64,000 nt of DNA from Thermomonas sp. (GTDB lineage Bacteria; Pseudomonadota; Gammaproteobacteria; Xanthomonadales; Xanthomonadaceae), in assembly GCF_020850895.1 (NCBI RefSeq), contig NZ_JADZDS010000022.1:1-64000 (forward strand), given 5' to 3'. The translations under genes were made by a program, and so were the position numbers. This document shows positions 22,140 to 33,077 of this stretch, piece by piece (within the stretch, counting starts at the first letter, position 1; each line of letters starts with the position of its first letter). The notes under the pieces are model-generated. The model did no database searches. It had not been told where the DNA came from and worked only from the letters and a program-made list of their open reading frames with translations.

Positions 22140-23360
22140 ATGATGATCCCCGTTTGGCTACGTCGCCATTTCATGCCCGCACCGGATTCGTCGGTCGCCG
22201 CTGCGATCCGGCGCGGCAAATCGCCGTGGACCGATGGCGTGCACTTGCTGTGGTCGCTGTGGGTGTTCCTGACGCCGCTGATGGGTGATGGCCACTACAC
22301 CCGGTTGTGGGCTGGCTTGACCGTGGTGTCCTACCCCACCTTCCTTTGGCTGTACGCAAAGACCTTGCTGGCGTCGCGTCGAACCGCATGGCGCTACGCC
22401 ATTGGCATGGCGGTGATGAGCCTGCTGCTGTTGCGCTGGTACCCCTCGGGCCTGAGCTACTTCGTGTTCGGTTGCGTGATGCTGCGCATCACGGTGCACC
22501 GGCTGGCGCTGGGGAAATACATCCTGCAATTGCTGGCGATGAACCTGGTCTACGTGGGCGTTGCGACGTGGCTGGGCTATCCCCGCGAGCTGTGGCTGTG
22601 GGTGCCGGCCATGACCCTGGTGATCGGGATCATCGTCAATGTCGAGAACGTCAGTCAGGAGAAAGATGCCGCACTGGCGTTGTCACAGGAAGAGGTGCGC
22701 AAGCTTGCCGCCACCGCCGAGCGCGAGCGCATCGGCCGCGACCTGCACGACCTGCTGGGCCACACCCTGTCGTTGATCACCTTGAAACTCGAACTGGCGC
22801 GCAAACTGTTCGAACGTGACCCGGCGACATCGCGGCGCGAGCTGGAGGAAGCCGAGGCGGTGGCGCGCGACGCGCTGGCGCAGGTGCGCAGCGCCGTCAC
22901 CGGGATCCGGGCCACCGACCTTGCCGCGGAGCTGGCGTCGGCAAAGCTGATGCTGGAATCGGCCGGGGTGCAATTGGACTACGGCCCGACACCGGCGGGC
23001 TTGCCGCCGGACGTGGAGCGCGGGCTGGCGCTGGTGCTGCGCGAGGCGGTCACCAATATCGGCCGTCACGCCGGGGCCGCGCAGGCGCAGGTGGAATTCG
23101 TCCGCGAAGACAAAGCCGTGCAATTGCGCATCAGTGACAACGGCTGCGGCGGCGTCACGGAGGACGGCAATGGCCTGTCCGGCATGCGCGATCGCGTGCG
23201 GGCGCTGGGTGGCACCCTCAGCGTCGAGTCGCCGCGCAATGCCGGCACTACGCTGCGGGTGCGGGTGCCGCTGAGCTGGCAGGAGCCGCTGCTGCCCCTG
23301 CGCGCGGTGCCCACGGCGGGCGGATTTCCGGGCGCCGCCCAGACCAAGGCGCAGGGATGA
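22140..23360 (+). CDS. Sensor histidine kinase, DesK/NarX-type (HisKA_3)
   Basis: Multi-TM N-terminus; RIGRDLHDLLGHTLSLITLKLELA; HATPase EAVTNIGRHAGA, SDNGCGG. Confidence 0.92.
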   Translation: MMIPVWLRRHFMPAPDSSVAAAIRRGKSPWTDGVHLLWSLWVFLTPLMGDGHYTRLWAGLTVVSYPTFLWLYAKTLLASRRTAWRYAIGMAVMSLLLLRWYPSGLSYFVFGCVMLRITVHRLALGKYILQLLAMNLVYVGVATWLGYPRELWLWVPAMTLVIGIIVNVENVSQEKDAALALSQEEVRKLAATAERERIGRDLHDLLGHTLSLITLKLELARKLFERDPATSRRELEEAEAVARDALAQVRSAVTGIRATDLAAELASAKLMLESAGVQLDYGPTPAGLPPDVERGLALVLREAVTNIGRHAGAAQAQVEFVREDKAVQLRISDNGCGGVTEDGNGLSGMRDRVRALGGTLSVESPRNAGTTLRVRVPLSWQEPLLPLRAVPTAGGFPGAAQTKAQG

Positions 23361-23959
23361 TCCGCCTGCTGCTCGCCGAAGACCAGGCCATGCTGCGCGG
23401 TGCGTTGACGGCGCTGCTGGGGATGGAGTCTGACCTCGACGTGGTGGCCAACGTGGGTGACGGCGAAACCGCCTGGCGCGAGCTGCAACGGCTCAAGCCC
23501 GATGTGCTGTTGACCGACATCGAGATGCCCGGCCTGACCGGGCTGGAATTGGCCCAGCGCATCGTCCGACACGAATTGCCGATCAAGGTGGTGATCATCA
23601 CCACCTTCGCCCGCGCCGGCTTCCTGCGCCGCGCGTTGGAGGCTGGCGTGCGCGGCTACCTGCTCAAGGATGCGCCGGCCGAACAGCTGGCTGCCGCCAT
23701 TCGCCAGGTGCACCGCGGCGGCCGGTCGGTCGATCCGCAGCTGGCGATGGAGGCCTGGGGCGAGGCCGATCCATTGACCGATCGCGAGCGCCAGGCGTTG
23801 CGGCTGGCCGGCGAAGGCCTGTCGGCAGGTGAGATCGCGGACAGGCTCAACCTCTCGCACGGCACCGTGCGCAATTACCTGTCCGAAGCGATCGGAAAAC
23901 TGGGTGTGGGCAATCGCATCGAAGCCTATCGGCTGGCGCGGCAGAAGGGCTGGTTGTAG
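23357..23959 (+). CDS. Response regulator, NarL/LuxR family (DesR-like)
   Basis: Receiver domain LLTDIEMPGLTGLELA; C-terminal LuxR HTH LAGEGLSAGEIADRLNLSHGTVRNYLSEAIGKLGV; 4-bp overlap with kinase gene. Confidence 0.93.
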   Translation: MIRLLLAEDQAMLRGALTALLGMESDLDVVANVGDGETAWRELQRLKPDVLLTDIEMPGLTGLELAQRIVRHELPIKVVIITTFARAGFLRRALEAGVRGYLLKDAPAEQLAAAIRQVHRGGRSVDPQLAMEAWGEADPLTDRERQALRLAGEGLSAGEIADRLNLSHGTVRNYLSEAIGKLGVGNRIEAYRLARQKGWL

Positions 23960-24134
23960 TCAAAGCGACTTATCGCCGGCGCATGTCCAGGCAGGATGGC
24001 GGGCATTATCGTGGTTCATGGCCGGGGGAGTGCGGACTGATCCAGGCCAAGCGCTCCCGGCAAACGTGGCGCAGTCGCACGCATTGGCGGAAAATTGCCG
24101 GGACTGAACAACCCGCGACCTGACTGGAGCATAC

Positions 24135-25751
24135 GTGGTGCAAACTGCGGATGATGTGCTGATCCTCGGCGGTGGCCACAACGCGCTGGTATGCGCGGCC
24201 TACCTCGCGGCGGCGAAGCTGAAGGTGCGGGTGCTGGAGCGGCGGGCCATCGTCGGCGGCGCGGCGGTGACGGAGGAGTTCCATCCCGGTTTCCGCAATT
24301 CACTGGCGAGCTATACGGTCAGCCTGCTGAACCCGAAGGTGATCCGCGAACTGCGCCTGCACGAGCATGGCCTGCGGATCGTCGAGCGGCCGTATTCCAA
24401 TTTCCTGCCGCTGCCGAATGGGCGTAATTTCCGCTTCGGCGGCGAGCACACCTTGCCCGAGATCGCGAAATGGTCGAAGCGCGATGCGCAGCGTTTCCCC
24501 GACTACACCGCGATGCTCGACCGCATCGTGGTGGTATTGCGCGAGTTGATCCAGCGCACCCCGCCGAACGTGTCCGACCATTTCGTGCTGGCCGACTGGA
24601 TCCATTCGATCGCGGTCGGCAAGCAATTGCAGTCGCTGGATATGCGCGGGCGGCGCGACCTGCTCGATCTGTTCACCAAGTCGGCAGGTGAATTGCTCGA
24701 CGACTGGTTCGAGTCCGAACCCCTGAAAGCCGTGCTGGGCTGGGATTCGGTGGTCGGCAATTTCGCCAGTCCCTACACGCCGGGCAGTGCCTATGTGCTG
24801 CTGCATCACCTGTTCGGCGAGGTCAACGGCAAGCAGGGCAGCTGGGGCCATGCCATCGGCGGCATGGGGGCGATCACCCAGGCGATGCGCGCCGAGTGCG
24901 AAGCGCGCGGGGTGGCGATCGAGACCGGGGCCGAGGTAGCACGCCTGCTCATCGAAGACGGCAAGGCGGTGGGTGCCCAGCTTGTCGATGGTCGCGAATT
25001 CCGCGCGCGCACCGTGGTCAGTGGCGTCAACCCGAAATTGCTCTACACGCAACTGGTCGAACCCGGTGCGCTGGATGCCGATACCGCGACCCGGATGCGC
25101 CGCTACCGCTGCGGCTCCGGCACCTTCCGCATGAACGTCGCGCTGTCCGAGTTGCCGGACTTCACCGCGCTGCCGGGCAAGAAACTGCAGCCGCACCACC
25201 AGAGCGGGATCCTGATCGGGCCGTCGCTGGCCTATTTCGAACAGGCCTATTTCGATGCCAAGTCGAAAGCACACAACCCCGGCTGGGCGCGGCAACCCAT
25301 CGTCGAAGTGGTCATTTCTTCGACCCTCGACGACACCCTGGCACCGAAGGGCCAGCACGTCGCCAGCCTGTTCTGCCAGCAGGTGAACCCCGAGGTGGAT
25401 GGCGGCTGGGAGGTGCACCGCGACACCGTGGCCAAGCTGATGATCGACACGGTCAACACCTATGCGCCGAACTTCACCGGCAGCGTGCTCGGCTATGAGG
25501 CGCTCTCTCCCATGGATCTTGAGCAGCGGCTGGGCTTGGTCGGCGGCGACATCTTCCACGGTGCGCTCGGGCTGGATCAGATGTTCAGCGCGCGCCCCTT
25601 GCTCGGCCAGAGCAACTACCGCGGCGCGTTCAAGGGTCTGTACCTGTGCGGCTCCGGCAGCCATCCCGGCGGCGGCGTCACCGGCTTGCCCGGCCGCAAC
25701 GCCGCGCGCGAAATCCTGCACGACCTGCGGCGCAGACCGCGGCCGGAATGA
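24135..25751 (+). CDS. NAD(P)/FAD-dependent oxidoreductase (phytoene desaturase / PYROXD2-like)
   Basis: DDVLILGGGHNALVCAAYLAAAKLKVRVLERRAIVGGAAVTEE; C-terminal LYLCGSGSHPGGGVTGLPGRNAA. Confidence 0.88.
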   Translation: MVQTADDVLILGGGHNALVCAAYLAAAKLKVRVLERRAIVGGAAVTEEFHPGFRNSLASYTVSLLNPKVIRELRLHEHGLRIVERPYSNFLPLPNGRNFRFGGEHTLPEIAKWSKRDAQRFPDYTAMLDRIVVVLRELIQRTPPNVSDHFVLADWIHSIAVGKQLQSLDMRGRRDLLDLFTKSAGELLDDWFESEPLKAVLGWDSVVGNFASPYTPGSAYVLLHHLFGEVNGKQGSWGHAIGGMGAITQAMRAECEARGVAIETGAEVARLLIEDGKAVGAQLVDGREFRARTVVSGVNPKLLYTQLVEPGALDADTATRMRRYRCGSGTFRMNVALSELPDFTALPGKKLQPHHQSGILIGPSLAYFEQAYFDAKSKAHNPGWARQPIVEVVISSTLDDTLAPKGQHVASLFCQQVNPEVDGGWEVHRDTVAKLMIDTVNTYAPNFTGSVLGYEALSPMDLEQRLGLVGGDIFHGALGLDQMFSARPLLGQSNYRGAFKGLYLCGSGSHPGGGVTGLPGRNAAREILHDLRRRPRPE

Positions 25752-25821
25752 ACGCGGCCGGATTGAGATGGCCCCCTTCAGCCGTGGACTGCGTAATCGT
25801 CCATGGGAACGGGAGAACAGC

Positions 25822-27456
25822 ATGGGATACCAGCCCGCCAGCCGGACCGCACTGGTCCGCCTGCTCCGGCGTGCCGCAGGGATTGCGCGAGTGTCGCTGC
25901 ATGCGCCGCAACCGCTGGATGAGCTCCTTGAGCTGGCGCATGATCGCCGGATCGACCGCGTTCGGCGCCGCCTGCTGCAAGGTGGGGCCTCGGCCCTGCT
26001 GGTGTCCGGCTGCACGACCTTGCCGAACCCGCTGCAGGCCAAACGGGACGAGGTCGCGATCGTCGGTGCCGGCATTGCCGGGCTCACCACGGCGTGGCGG
26101 CTGCGCCAACAGGGCGTGCGCGTGCGCGTGTACGAGGCGCAGGCACGCGTCGGCGGGCGCATGTTCAGCCTCGCCAACCATTTCCCCGACGGGCAGGTGG
26201 TGGAACTCGGCGGTGAGCTGATCGACACCGGCCATGTGCGTCTGCGCGCCTTGGCCACAGAACTCGCCCTGCCGCTCGATGACCTGCTGGAAGGCGATAC
26301 GGGGCACGACACCTGGTTCTTCGATGGGCGTGCCATCGCTGAGGATGAAATCGTGCGCGCCTTCGTCCCGATCATCCCCGCGATCGACCGCGATCTTGCC
26401 GCCGCAGGCGATGGCGCAATGGACTACCGCGACGGCAACCCGGGATTCCACGCCCTGGATGCGATCAGCGTGTCGCAATGGTTTGATCGCAATGGCATCG
26501 ATGGTTGGTTGCGAAAACTGCTGGATGTCGCCTACACCACCGAAATGGGGCTGGAATGCGGCGAGCAATCGGCACTCAACTTCCTCACCTTCATCGGCAC
26601 CGACCGCGAAGCCTTCAAGGTGTTCGGTGAAAGCGACGAGCGCTCGCATGTGCGCGGCGGCAATGACCGGGTGCCCAAGGCGTTGGCCGCGCGCATGGAG
26701 GATGCAATCGAAACCGGACAGGTGTTGGAAGCGGTGCGCAGCGACGGTTCCGGCTTCACCCTGACATTCCGCAGCGGCGCGGCGACGCGCGACGTGCGCG
26801 CCCAACAGGTGGTGCTGGCCCTGCCGTTCACCCTGTTGCGCCAGGTGCGGCTCGATGTCGAATTGCCACCGGCCAAACGACGCGCGATTGCCGAACTCGG
26901 CTACGGCAGCAATGCCAAGCTGATGATCGGCTTCGATCGTCGGCCATGGCGGGACGGTGGTGCCAACGGCGCTTCGATGAGCGATCTCGCGTTCCAGACC
27001 ACGTGGGAGACGTCGCGCAAGCAACCCGGTGCGGCGGGCATCCTCACCAATTTCACCGGCGGGCGCCATGGCGTCGCGCTTGGCGAAGGGAGTGCTTCCG
27101 AACAGGCTGCACGGGCAGTTGCCGAGTTGGAGCGCATGTTCCCGGGCGTGGCAGCGGCGCGCATCGGTGGTCGCGAAGCCCGCATGCATTGGCCCAGCCA
27201 TCCGTGGACGCTGGGCAGCTACGCCTGCTTCCGACCGGGGCAATGGTCGAGCCTGCGAGGTGCGATCGGGGAGTCGGTCGGGGGCCTGCATTTCGCCGGC
27301 GAGCAGTGTGCGCTGGAAACCCAGGGCTTCATGGAAGGCGGTTGCGAATCCGGGGAACAAGCCGCGGCCGCGGTGGCAAGGCAGCTGGGCCTGCCGGTGG
27401 CCGCGGCCTCGCGCTCACGCGTGCGCCAAGCATGGAAAGTGGACTCAACGGTCTAG
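25822..27456 (+). CDS. Flavin monoamine oxidase family protein, probable Tat-exported lipoprotein
   Basis: EVAIVGAGIAGLTTAWRLRQQGVRVRVYEAQARVGGRMFS; preceded by RRRLLQGGASALLVSGCTTLP; C-terminal LHFAGEQCALETQGFMEGGCESGEQAA. Confidence 0.87.
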   Translation: MGYQPASRTALVRLLRRAAGIARVSLHAPQPLDELLELAHDRRIDRVRRRLLQGGASALLVSGCTTLPNPLQAKRDEVAIVGAGIAGLTTAWRLRQQGVRVRVYEAQARVGGRMFSLANHFPDGQVVELGGELIDTGHVRLRALATELALPLDDLLEGDTGHDTWFFDGRAIAEDEIVRAFVPIIPAIDRDLAAAGDGAMDYRDGNPGFHALDAISVSQWFDRNGIDGWLRKLLDVAYTTEMGLECGEQSALNFLTFIGTDREAFKVFGESDERSHVRGGNDRVPKALAARMEDAIETGQVLEAVRSDGSGFTLTFRSGAATRDVRAQQVVLALPFTLLRQVRLDVELPPAKRRAIAELGYGSNAKLMIGFDRRPWRDGGANGASMSDLAFQTTWETSRKQPGAAGILTNFTGGRHGVALGEGSASEQAARAVAELERMFPGVAAARIGGREARMHWPSHPWTLGSYACFRPGQWSSLRGAIGESVGGLHFAGEQCALETQGFMEGGCESGEQAAAAVARQLGLPVAAASRSRVRQAWKVDSTV

Positions 27457-27533
27457 TTTTTGCGCTGCAGCGTGCATCGACCGTAACGAATCCTTCACGA
27501 TAGCCGCGCATCCCGACGTGGGGGAGGGAGCAG

Positions 27534-27567
27534 GCCCGCTGAGACTTCGGTCGAAGCGGGCTTTTTT
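27534..27567 (+). terminator. Rho-independent terminator after the amine oxidase gene
   Basis: GCCCGCT (27534-27540) / AGCGGGC (27555-27561) stem followed by TTTTTT. Confidence 0.8.
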
Positions 27568-27610
27568 GTTGCTTCGCCCAAGGGAGCGGGCGCCTCGCCC
27601 GCAGCTTCCC

Positions 27611-29098
27611 TCAATCCGCCGGCACGGTCCGCGGCAGCGCCCAGGCGCGCAGTGCTTCCACCTGTTCGGCCATCACCACCGACAGCGGGCGGGTTTCGGC
27701 GATGGCTTGCAGCAGCGTCGCGGTGTCGAGCCCGCCTTGGTTGGCGTGCGCCGCGTAAAGGGCGCTGACGATGACCTGTTCGATCTCGGCGCCGGAGAAG
27801 CCGTCGCTGGCGGCAGCAAGTGCGTCCAGATCGATGGCATCGCGGGCCAGTTTGCGGTGGTCGAGGTGGAGGGCGAAGATCTCGACGCGGGTGGCGGTGT
27901 CGGGCAGGTCGACGAAGAAGATTTCGTCGAAGCGTCCCTTGCGCAGCAATTCAGCGGGCAGTTGCTGGACCTGGTTGGCGGTGGCGACCAGGAACACGCG
28001 GGCCTTGCGTTCTGCCATCCAGGTCAGCAGGTAGCCGAGCACGCGCCTGGACAGTCCGCCGTCGGTTTCGCCGGAGTCTGTGGCCAGGCCTTTTTCGATT
28101 TCGTCGATCCACAGCACGCAGGGCGCGAGTTGCTCGGTGGAGGCCAATGCCTCGCGCAGGTTCTTCTCGGTCTCGCCCTGGTATTTGTTGTAGAGGGTGC
28201 CGAAATCCAGCCGCACCAGCGGCACGCCGAAGCCGCCGGCCACCGCCTTGGCCGCCAGCGATTTGCCGCAACCCTGCACGCCGAGCAACAGGATGCCTTT
28301 CGGCGGTTCCAGCCCGGGTGGCGGCGGGTCCTGCACGAACACCGGCTTGCGCAATTCGATCCAGTGCTTGAGCCGGCGCGCTCCGCCGAGGTCGGCGAAG
28401 TGCGCGGTGTCGTATTCGTAGTGCAGGTGGCCGCTCTTGTTGAGCAGTTCGAACTTCAGCCGATCCAGCTCCGGCAGGTCATGCGGGCCGAGCGCGCCGT
28501 CGCGCCAGATCAGGTGGCGTGCGATCCGACGCGCGTCGGTCAAGCTCATGCCCTGCAGGTTGCGCACGATCTGGCGGACGGCATCGGGATCGGCCTCGAC
28601 CCGGCGCCCGCTGTTCTGGGTCGTGTAATCGCTCGCTTCCTCCTTCACCATCTTCAGCAGGGTGTTGGCATCCGGCAGTTGCAGGGCGAAGCGCACTGCG
28701 AAGGGTTCCAGCGCAGGCGGCAGTTCGAGCTTGGCGCCGACCAGCACGAGCACGTGGGGTTGGCAGTCGCGGCGTTCGATCAGGTCGCGCAGGGCGCGCT
28801 GGTAGCTGGCGTAGCCAAGGTAGGGCGTGGCATCCAGCAGCACATAGATGCCGCGCTGGGTGGCAGCGCGGATGTCCTGCAGGGTGGCGCTGAGGTCCGG
28901 GGCGATCTGGCTCTCGTCCTCGCTGTCCATGTCCACCCGGCGCAGGCCTTCGGTCACGCTCCAGCGCCACAGCGCGCGCCAAGCGTGCATCAGCGATTGC
29001 CGGAACAGCGCCATCACCCGCGCTTCATCGGGGGTTTCGATGACCAGCAGCGGAGTTTCGGCGCGGATCAGCGCCACTAGGTCTTGCAGTTCGCTCAT
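27611..29098 (-). CDS. AAA family ATPase, Ycf46-like
   Basis: [26 protein letters not shown]-terminus; Walker A GVQGCGKS, Walker [11 protein letters not shown], arginine finger [16 protein letters not shown]. Confidence 0.88.
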   Translation of the reverse strand: MSELQDLVALIRAETPLLVIETPDEARVMALFRQSLMHAWRALWRWSVTEGLRRVDMDSEDESQIAPDLSATLQDIRAATQRGIYVLLDATPYLGYASYQRALRDLIERRDCQPHVLVLVGAKLELPPALEPFAVRFALQLPDANTLLKMVKEEASDYTTQNSGRRVEADPDAVRQIVRNLQGMSLTDARRIARHLIWRDGALGPHDLPELDRLKFELLNKSGHLHYEYDTAHFADLGGARRLKHWIELRKPVFVQDPPPPGLEPPKGILLLGVQGCGKSLAAKAVAGGFGVPLVRLDFGTLYNKYQGETEKNLREALASTEQLAPCVLWIDEIEKGLATDSGETDGGLSRRVLGYLLTWMAERKARVFLVATANQVQQLPAELLRKGRFDEIFFVDLPDTATRVEIFALHLDHRKLARDAIDLDALAAASDGFSGAEIEQVIVSALYAAHANQGGLDTATLLQAIAETRPLSVVMAEQVEALRAWALPRTVPAD

Positions 29099-29142
29099 GG
29101 GTGGCAACGATAGCGGGCAGTCGGGGATGCCACAATCAAGGC

Positions 29143-31935
29143 ATGGATGCACTGTGCCAAGCGGAACTGGATGCACTCGGCGCGCGTGCGCTGGAACGGC
29201 TGCGCACGGCAGGATGTGTGTTTGGATCAGAATCGGACGCGGCGCTGACGAGACTGGCGATCGCCAGTGACTTCGCCATCGACACCTTGGCCAGGCAGCC
29301 CGAATTGCTTGGGCAGCTGCAGGCCGATGCGCGATCGCCGATTCCACCACCCAGCTTGGCGCCGGACCAGCGCGACGCGTGGCCACGCCAGTTGCGACAC
29401 TATCGCCATGCCGAATCGACGCGGCTGACTTGGCGCGATGTGGTTGAAGGTGCCGAGGTGGAGGAAATCCTCGTCGGCAGCTCCGTGCTTGCGGAGACCT
29501 GCCTGCAATTGGCGCTGACGGCGCTGGAAGCCGAGTTCACCCAGCGCTTCGGGACAGTGCGCGACGACAAGGGCCAGCCGCAGCGGCTGGTGGTGTTCGG
29601 TCTCGGCAAACTGGGCGGCCGCGAGCTGAATTTCAGTTCCGATATCGACTTGGTGTATGCCTACGACAACGAGGGCGAGTCCGATGGCGCGCGCGCACTC
29701 GCAGCGCAGGACTACTTCGCGCGCTTGGGCCAGCAGCTGGCCAAATTGCTCGACGAGGTGACCGCCGACGGCTTTTGCCATCGCGTCGACCTGCGTCTGC
29801 GGCCGTTCGGCAGTTCCGGGCGGGTGGCCCTGTCGTTCGCGGCGATGGAGCAATATTTCCAGCGTGAAGGCCGGGACTGGGAGCGCTATGCCTGGCAGAA
29901 AGCGCGTCCGGTGGCGGGCGACCTGGAGGCGGGCGAGCGCCTGCTGAAGCTCCTGCAGCCCTTCGTCTACCGCCGTTACCTGGACTACGGCGCGCTTGAC
30001 GGCTTGCGCGCGATGAAGGCCTTGATCGTGGCGGAAGTGGCACGCAAGGAGATGGCGGGCGACATCAAGCGCGGACCGGGCGGGATCCGCGAGATCGAAT
30101 TCCTTGCGCAAGCTTTGCAGTTGATCCGTGGAGGGCGTGAGCCCGGCCTGCGCCTGCGCGGCTTGCTGACATCGCTGCAGGCGCTGGTGCTGGCCGGGCA
30201 CATCGAGTCCGCGACCGCACGCGACCTGCGTGCGGCGTATTGCTTCCTGCGTCGGCTGGAAAATCGCCTGCAGATGCTGTCCGATGCGCAGACCTATGCC
30301 GTCCCCGAGAGCGCCTTGGCGCGCGAGCGGGTTGCCCGTGGCCTGGGTGCGACGGAATGGTCGTCGCTGGAAATGCAGCTGGCAGGGCATCGTGCGCGCG
30401 TGGCAGAGGAGTTTTCGGCCTTGCTGGCACCGCGGCGGCGTGGCGTGGCCGATTCGGGCGGTCTTGCGGCCTACTGGCGCGCTCTGCCGGACCATGGCGA
30501 GGCGGCCCAACTCGAAACGGAAGCGTTCGTGCATGCGGTCGAGTTGCATGCGCTGTTGCGCGATTTCGCGCGCAGTCCCGGCGTGCGCGACCTCTCGGAC
30601 GTTGCGCGTGCACGCCTGGATCGGGTGGTGCCAGCGCTGTTGCAGCATGCTGCCGCGTCCACCGAGCCGGACGTGGTGTTGCGACGCGTGCTGCCGCTGC
30701 TGCACAACATCCTGCGCAGGACCAGTTACCTGGCCTTGCTCGACGAGCAGCCAGCGGCAGTGGCGAGGCTGGTCGATGCGCTTGCGCGCAGTGCGCTGCT
30801 GGGCGAGCGACTGGCCGCGCATCCACTGTTGCTGGATGAATTTCTGGACGTGCGCGTGAGTGGGGATCTGCCGGATCGTGCGGTGCTGCAGGCGCAAAGC
30901 ATGGCGGCGCTGGTCGAAGGAGATGCCGAGGCATCGCTCGACGCACTCAATGAGATTCGGCAGGCGTTGAGTTTCCGTTTCGCCTTGGCGCTGCTGGATG
31001 CGCGCATCAGCGCCGAGGAGTGCGCGCGGCGGCTGGCATGGTTGGCAGAATCGGTGGTGGCTTGCGTGCTGTCGCTGGCCGATGCCGAACTGCGCGCGGC
31101 ACATGGTGCTGTCCCGGCGGGGCGTTTCGCGATCCTGGGCTACGGCTCGCTGGGCGGACAGGAGCTGGGCTTCGGCTCCGACCTCGACCTCGTGTTCCTG
31201 TTCGATGCGCCGCTGGATGCGCAGTCGGATGGCGCACGGCCGTTGGACGCACCGCGCTGGTACGCGCGACTGGGCCAGAAGATCGTGTCCTTGCTCGGCG
31301 TGCGCACGAGCGCGGGGCGCTTGTTCGATGTCGATGTGCGGCTGCGTCCGGATGGGGCCAAGGGTTTGCTGGTGTCGAGCCTAGCCAGCTTCACCGACTA
31401 CCAGCGCCAGCGGGCGTGGACCTGGGAGCATCAGGCGCTGGTACGGGCGCGCGGGATTGCCGGCGATGCCGAATTGCTGGCCAAATTCGAGGGCCTGCGC
31501 AGTGACGTGTTGGCGATGCCGCGCGAGGCCGAGAAGCTGGCCGGTGACGTCGTCACCATGCGCTGCAGGATGCGTGCCGAGTTGGACCGCAGCGATGCTT
31601 CCTGGTTCGACCTCAAGCAGGGTGAAGGCGGGCTGGTGGACCTCGAATTCCTGCTGCAATTCCTTGTCCTGCGCGATGCCATGGCGCACCCATCGCTGCG
31701 TGCACCCCGCACGACGCCGGCGCTGCTCGACGCCGCGCTTGCGGTTGCCGCCATCGGGCCTGCCGACCATGCCGCGCTGCGTGATGCACATGCGCAGTTG
31801 CTGGACGGAGGGTTGCGCTGCACGTTGGATCGCAAGCCGCGACGTGCGCTGGCAGGCGATTCACCAACCTTGCAAGCGCGCAAGGCGATCCGCGAGGCCT
31901 TGCAAGTGCAGGGACTGGACCTCGCAGGGGCCTGA
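29143..31935 (+). CDS. glnE: Bifunctional [glutamine synthetase] adenylyltransferase/adenylyl-removing enzyme
   Basis: Two nucleotidyltransferase repeats: [23 protein letters not shown] and [23 protein letters not shown]; 931 aa. Confidence 0.96.
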   Translation: MDALCQAELDALGARALERLRTAGCVFGSESDAALTRLAIASDFAIDTLARQPELLGQLQADARSPIPPPSLAPDQRDAWPRQLRHYRHAESTRLTWRDVVEGAEVEEILVGSSVLAETCLQLALTALEAEFTQRFGTVRDDKGQPQRLVVFGLGKLGGRELNFSSDIDLVYAYDNEGESDGARALAAQDYFARLGQQLAKLLDEVTADGFCHRVDLRLRPFGSSGRVALSFAAMEQYFQREGRDWERYAWQKARPVAGDLEAGERLLKLLQPFVYRRYLDYGALDGLRAMKALIVAEVARKEMAGDIKRGPGGIREIEFLAQALQLIRGGREPGLRLRGLLTSLQALVLAGHIESATARDLRAAYCFLRRLENRLQMLSDAQTYAVPESALARERVARGLGATEWSSLEMQLAGHRARVAEEFSALLAPRRRGVADSGGLAAYWRALPDHGEAAQLETEAFVHAVELHALLRDFARSPGVRDLSDVARARLDRVVPALLQHAAASTEPDVVLRRVLPLLHNILRRTSYLALLDEQPAAVARLVDALARSALLGERLAAHPLLLDEFLDVRVSGDLPDRAVLQAQSMAALVEGDAEASLDALNEIRQALSFRFALALLDARISAEECARRLAWLAESVVACVLSLADAELRAAHGAVPAGRFAILGYGSLGGQELGFGSDLDLVFLFDAPLDAQSDGARPLDAPRWYARLGQKIVSLLGVRTSAGRLFDVDVRLRPDGAKGLLVSSLASFTDYQRQRAWTWEHQALVRARGIAGDAELLAKFEGLRSDVLAMPREAEKLAGDVVTMRCRMRAELDRSDASWFDLKQGEGGLVDLEFLLQFLVLRDAMAHPSLRAPRTTPALLDAALAVAAIGPADHAALRDAHAQLLDGGLRCTLDRKPRRALAGDSPTLQARKAIREALQVQGLDLAGA

Positions 31936-32000
31936 ACACAAGGTGCAGGAGGAAAGGCAGGGACCGGGAAACCCTGCACGCATCTGGAGTGGCTCGGGCT

Positions 32001-32939
32001 TCAACACGCCAATCGCGCACGCACCGCAAGGGCGATCCGGGCGGTTTCGCGCAGCGGCTTGACCGGGAAGTCGCTTGTGGTTTCCCCCCAGGCCTTGGCG
32101 CGGCCCGAGGCAAGCAGCGAATCCAGGAACGCTCGCGGCCGTCCCTGCACCCGTGACGGTAACCCCAGGAACAGCGGTGCCCAAGTGGCCGCCGCCTCGC
32201 TGAGCATGTTCACCGAGTCCGGCGTGCTAACGATCCGATCCGCGTAGGCCAACAAGCCTGCGTAGGGATTGGCGCCATCGCCGGTGTCGCGCCAGCGCAC
32301 GCCGGGCAGGTCGGCTTCGGTATTGACCAAGGCCTGTCGCCAGTCCGGTGGGGTGCGCCGCGATGCGATCAGGCTCAGGCTGCCTGCTTCGCTGCGAACG
32401 CAGGCGGCGACCTGCCGAAGCATCGTGGTGAACTCGGCCAACTGCAGCGGGGCATGCCGGGTCGGGCCACCGACCAGTACCACGGTATGCGGTTCGGGCA
32501 GCAGCGCGAGCGCCGGAAAGGCCGAAAGCGCCCGCATCAGGTAATCGTCATCGACCGGATGCAGGCTGCCACGCAAGGCCAGCACATTGTCCCCGCGCAA
32601 GGCATCGTGCTCCGGCACGATGACGAGGTCCCACAGCTTCGGGTCCAACCGGGGATTCAGGATTTGCGCAACCTGGGTGCCGCGCTGACGAAGCAGGCGC
32701 GTGGCCAGTGCGGCTTGCCGCCCACAACCAATGGCGAATCGCGGCGGCGAGGCCGATAGGGCGTCGAATGCAGCGCCGAACGGACGTTGCATGCGCGGCC
32801 AGCGGTGCGGGGCGAACGCCCGCGCCAGCAGGCTGGGCTGCAGGATGCATTCGTCGATTCGGCCCGCCAGCGCATGCGCGAGAGCAGTTGCCTGTCGCGC
32901 ATTGCCGGCGCGACCGTCGTGGCAGGCGATCAACCGCAC
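32001..32939 (-). CDS. ELM1/GtrOC1-like putative glycosyltransferase (mitochondrial fission ELM1 family)
   Basis: MRLIACHDGRAGNARQATALAHAL; LVGGPTRHAPL; GLLAYADRIVSTPDSVNMLSEAAAT. Confidence 0.8.
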   Translation of the reverse strand: MRLIACHDGRAGNARQATALAHALAGRIDECILQPSLLARAFAPHRWPRMQRPFGAAFDALSASPPRFAIGCGRQAALATRLLRQRGTQVAQILNPRLDPKLWDLVIVPEHDALRGDNVLALRGSLHPVDDDYLMRALSAFPALALLPEPHTVVLVGGPTRHAPLQLAEFTTMLRQVAACVRSEAGSLSLIASRRTPPDWRQALVNTEADLPGVRWRDTGDGANPYAGLLAYADRIVSTPDSVNMLSEAAATWAPLFLGLPSRVQGRPRAFLDSLLASGRAKAWGETTSDFPVKPLRETARIALAVRARLAC

Positions 32940-33077
32940 CGCGACGTTTGTTGCAAACTGCGTGGGTACGGAATTGATTGTTGCAAAAATGGCATGATCA
33001 GTTTCGTTTAAGGCAAATTACTTTCAGCAGCAGAACGATACACTACGCCCATCCCCAACCAACCTCGTGATGATGCC

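Noticed and set aside
24300-26375. 691-aa minus-strand ORF opposite two FAD oxidoreductase genes
   Set aside because: Antisense open frame without recognisable motifs; sense-strand genes have strong FAD-binding signatures.
27029-29080. 683-aa plus-strand ORF crossing the amine oxidase end, a terminator and the AAA ATPase gene
   Set aside because: Spans two real genes and a terminator; composition is antisense-type artefact.
32010-32040. CGCACCGCAAGGGCG at the ELM1-like gene 3' end resembling half of the GTAG REP
   Set aside because: Only ~15 nt match, no GTAG head and no palindromic partner; chance match in GC-rich coding DNA is likely.
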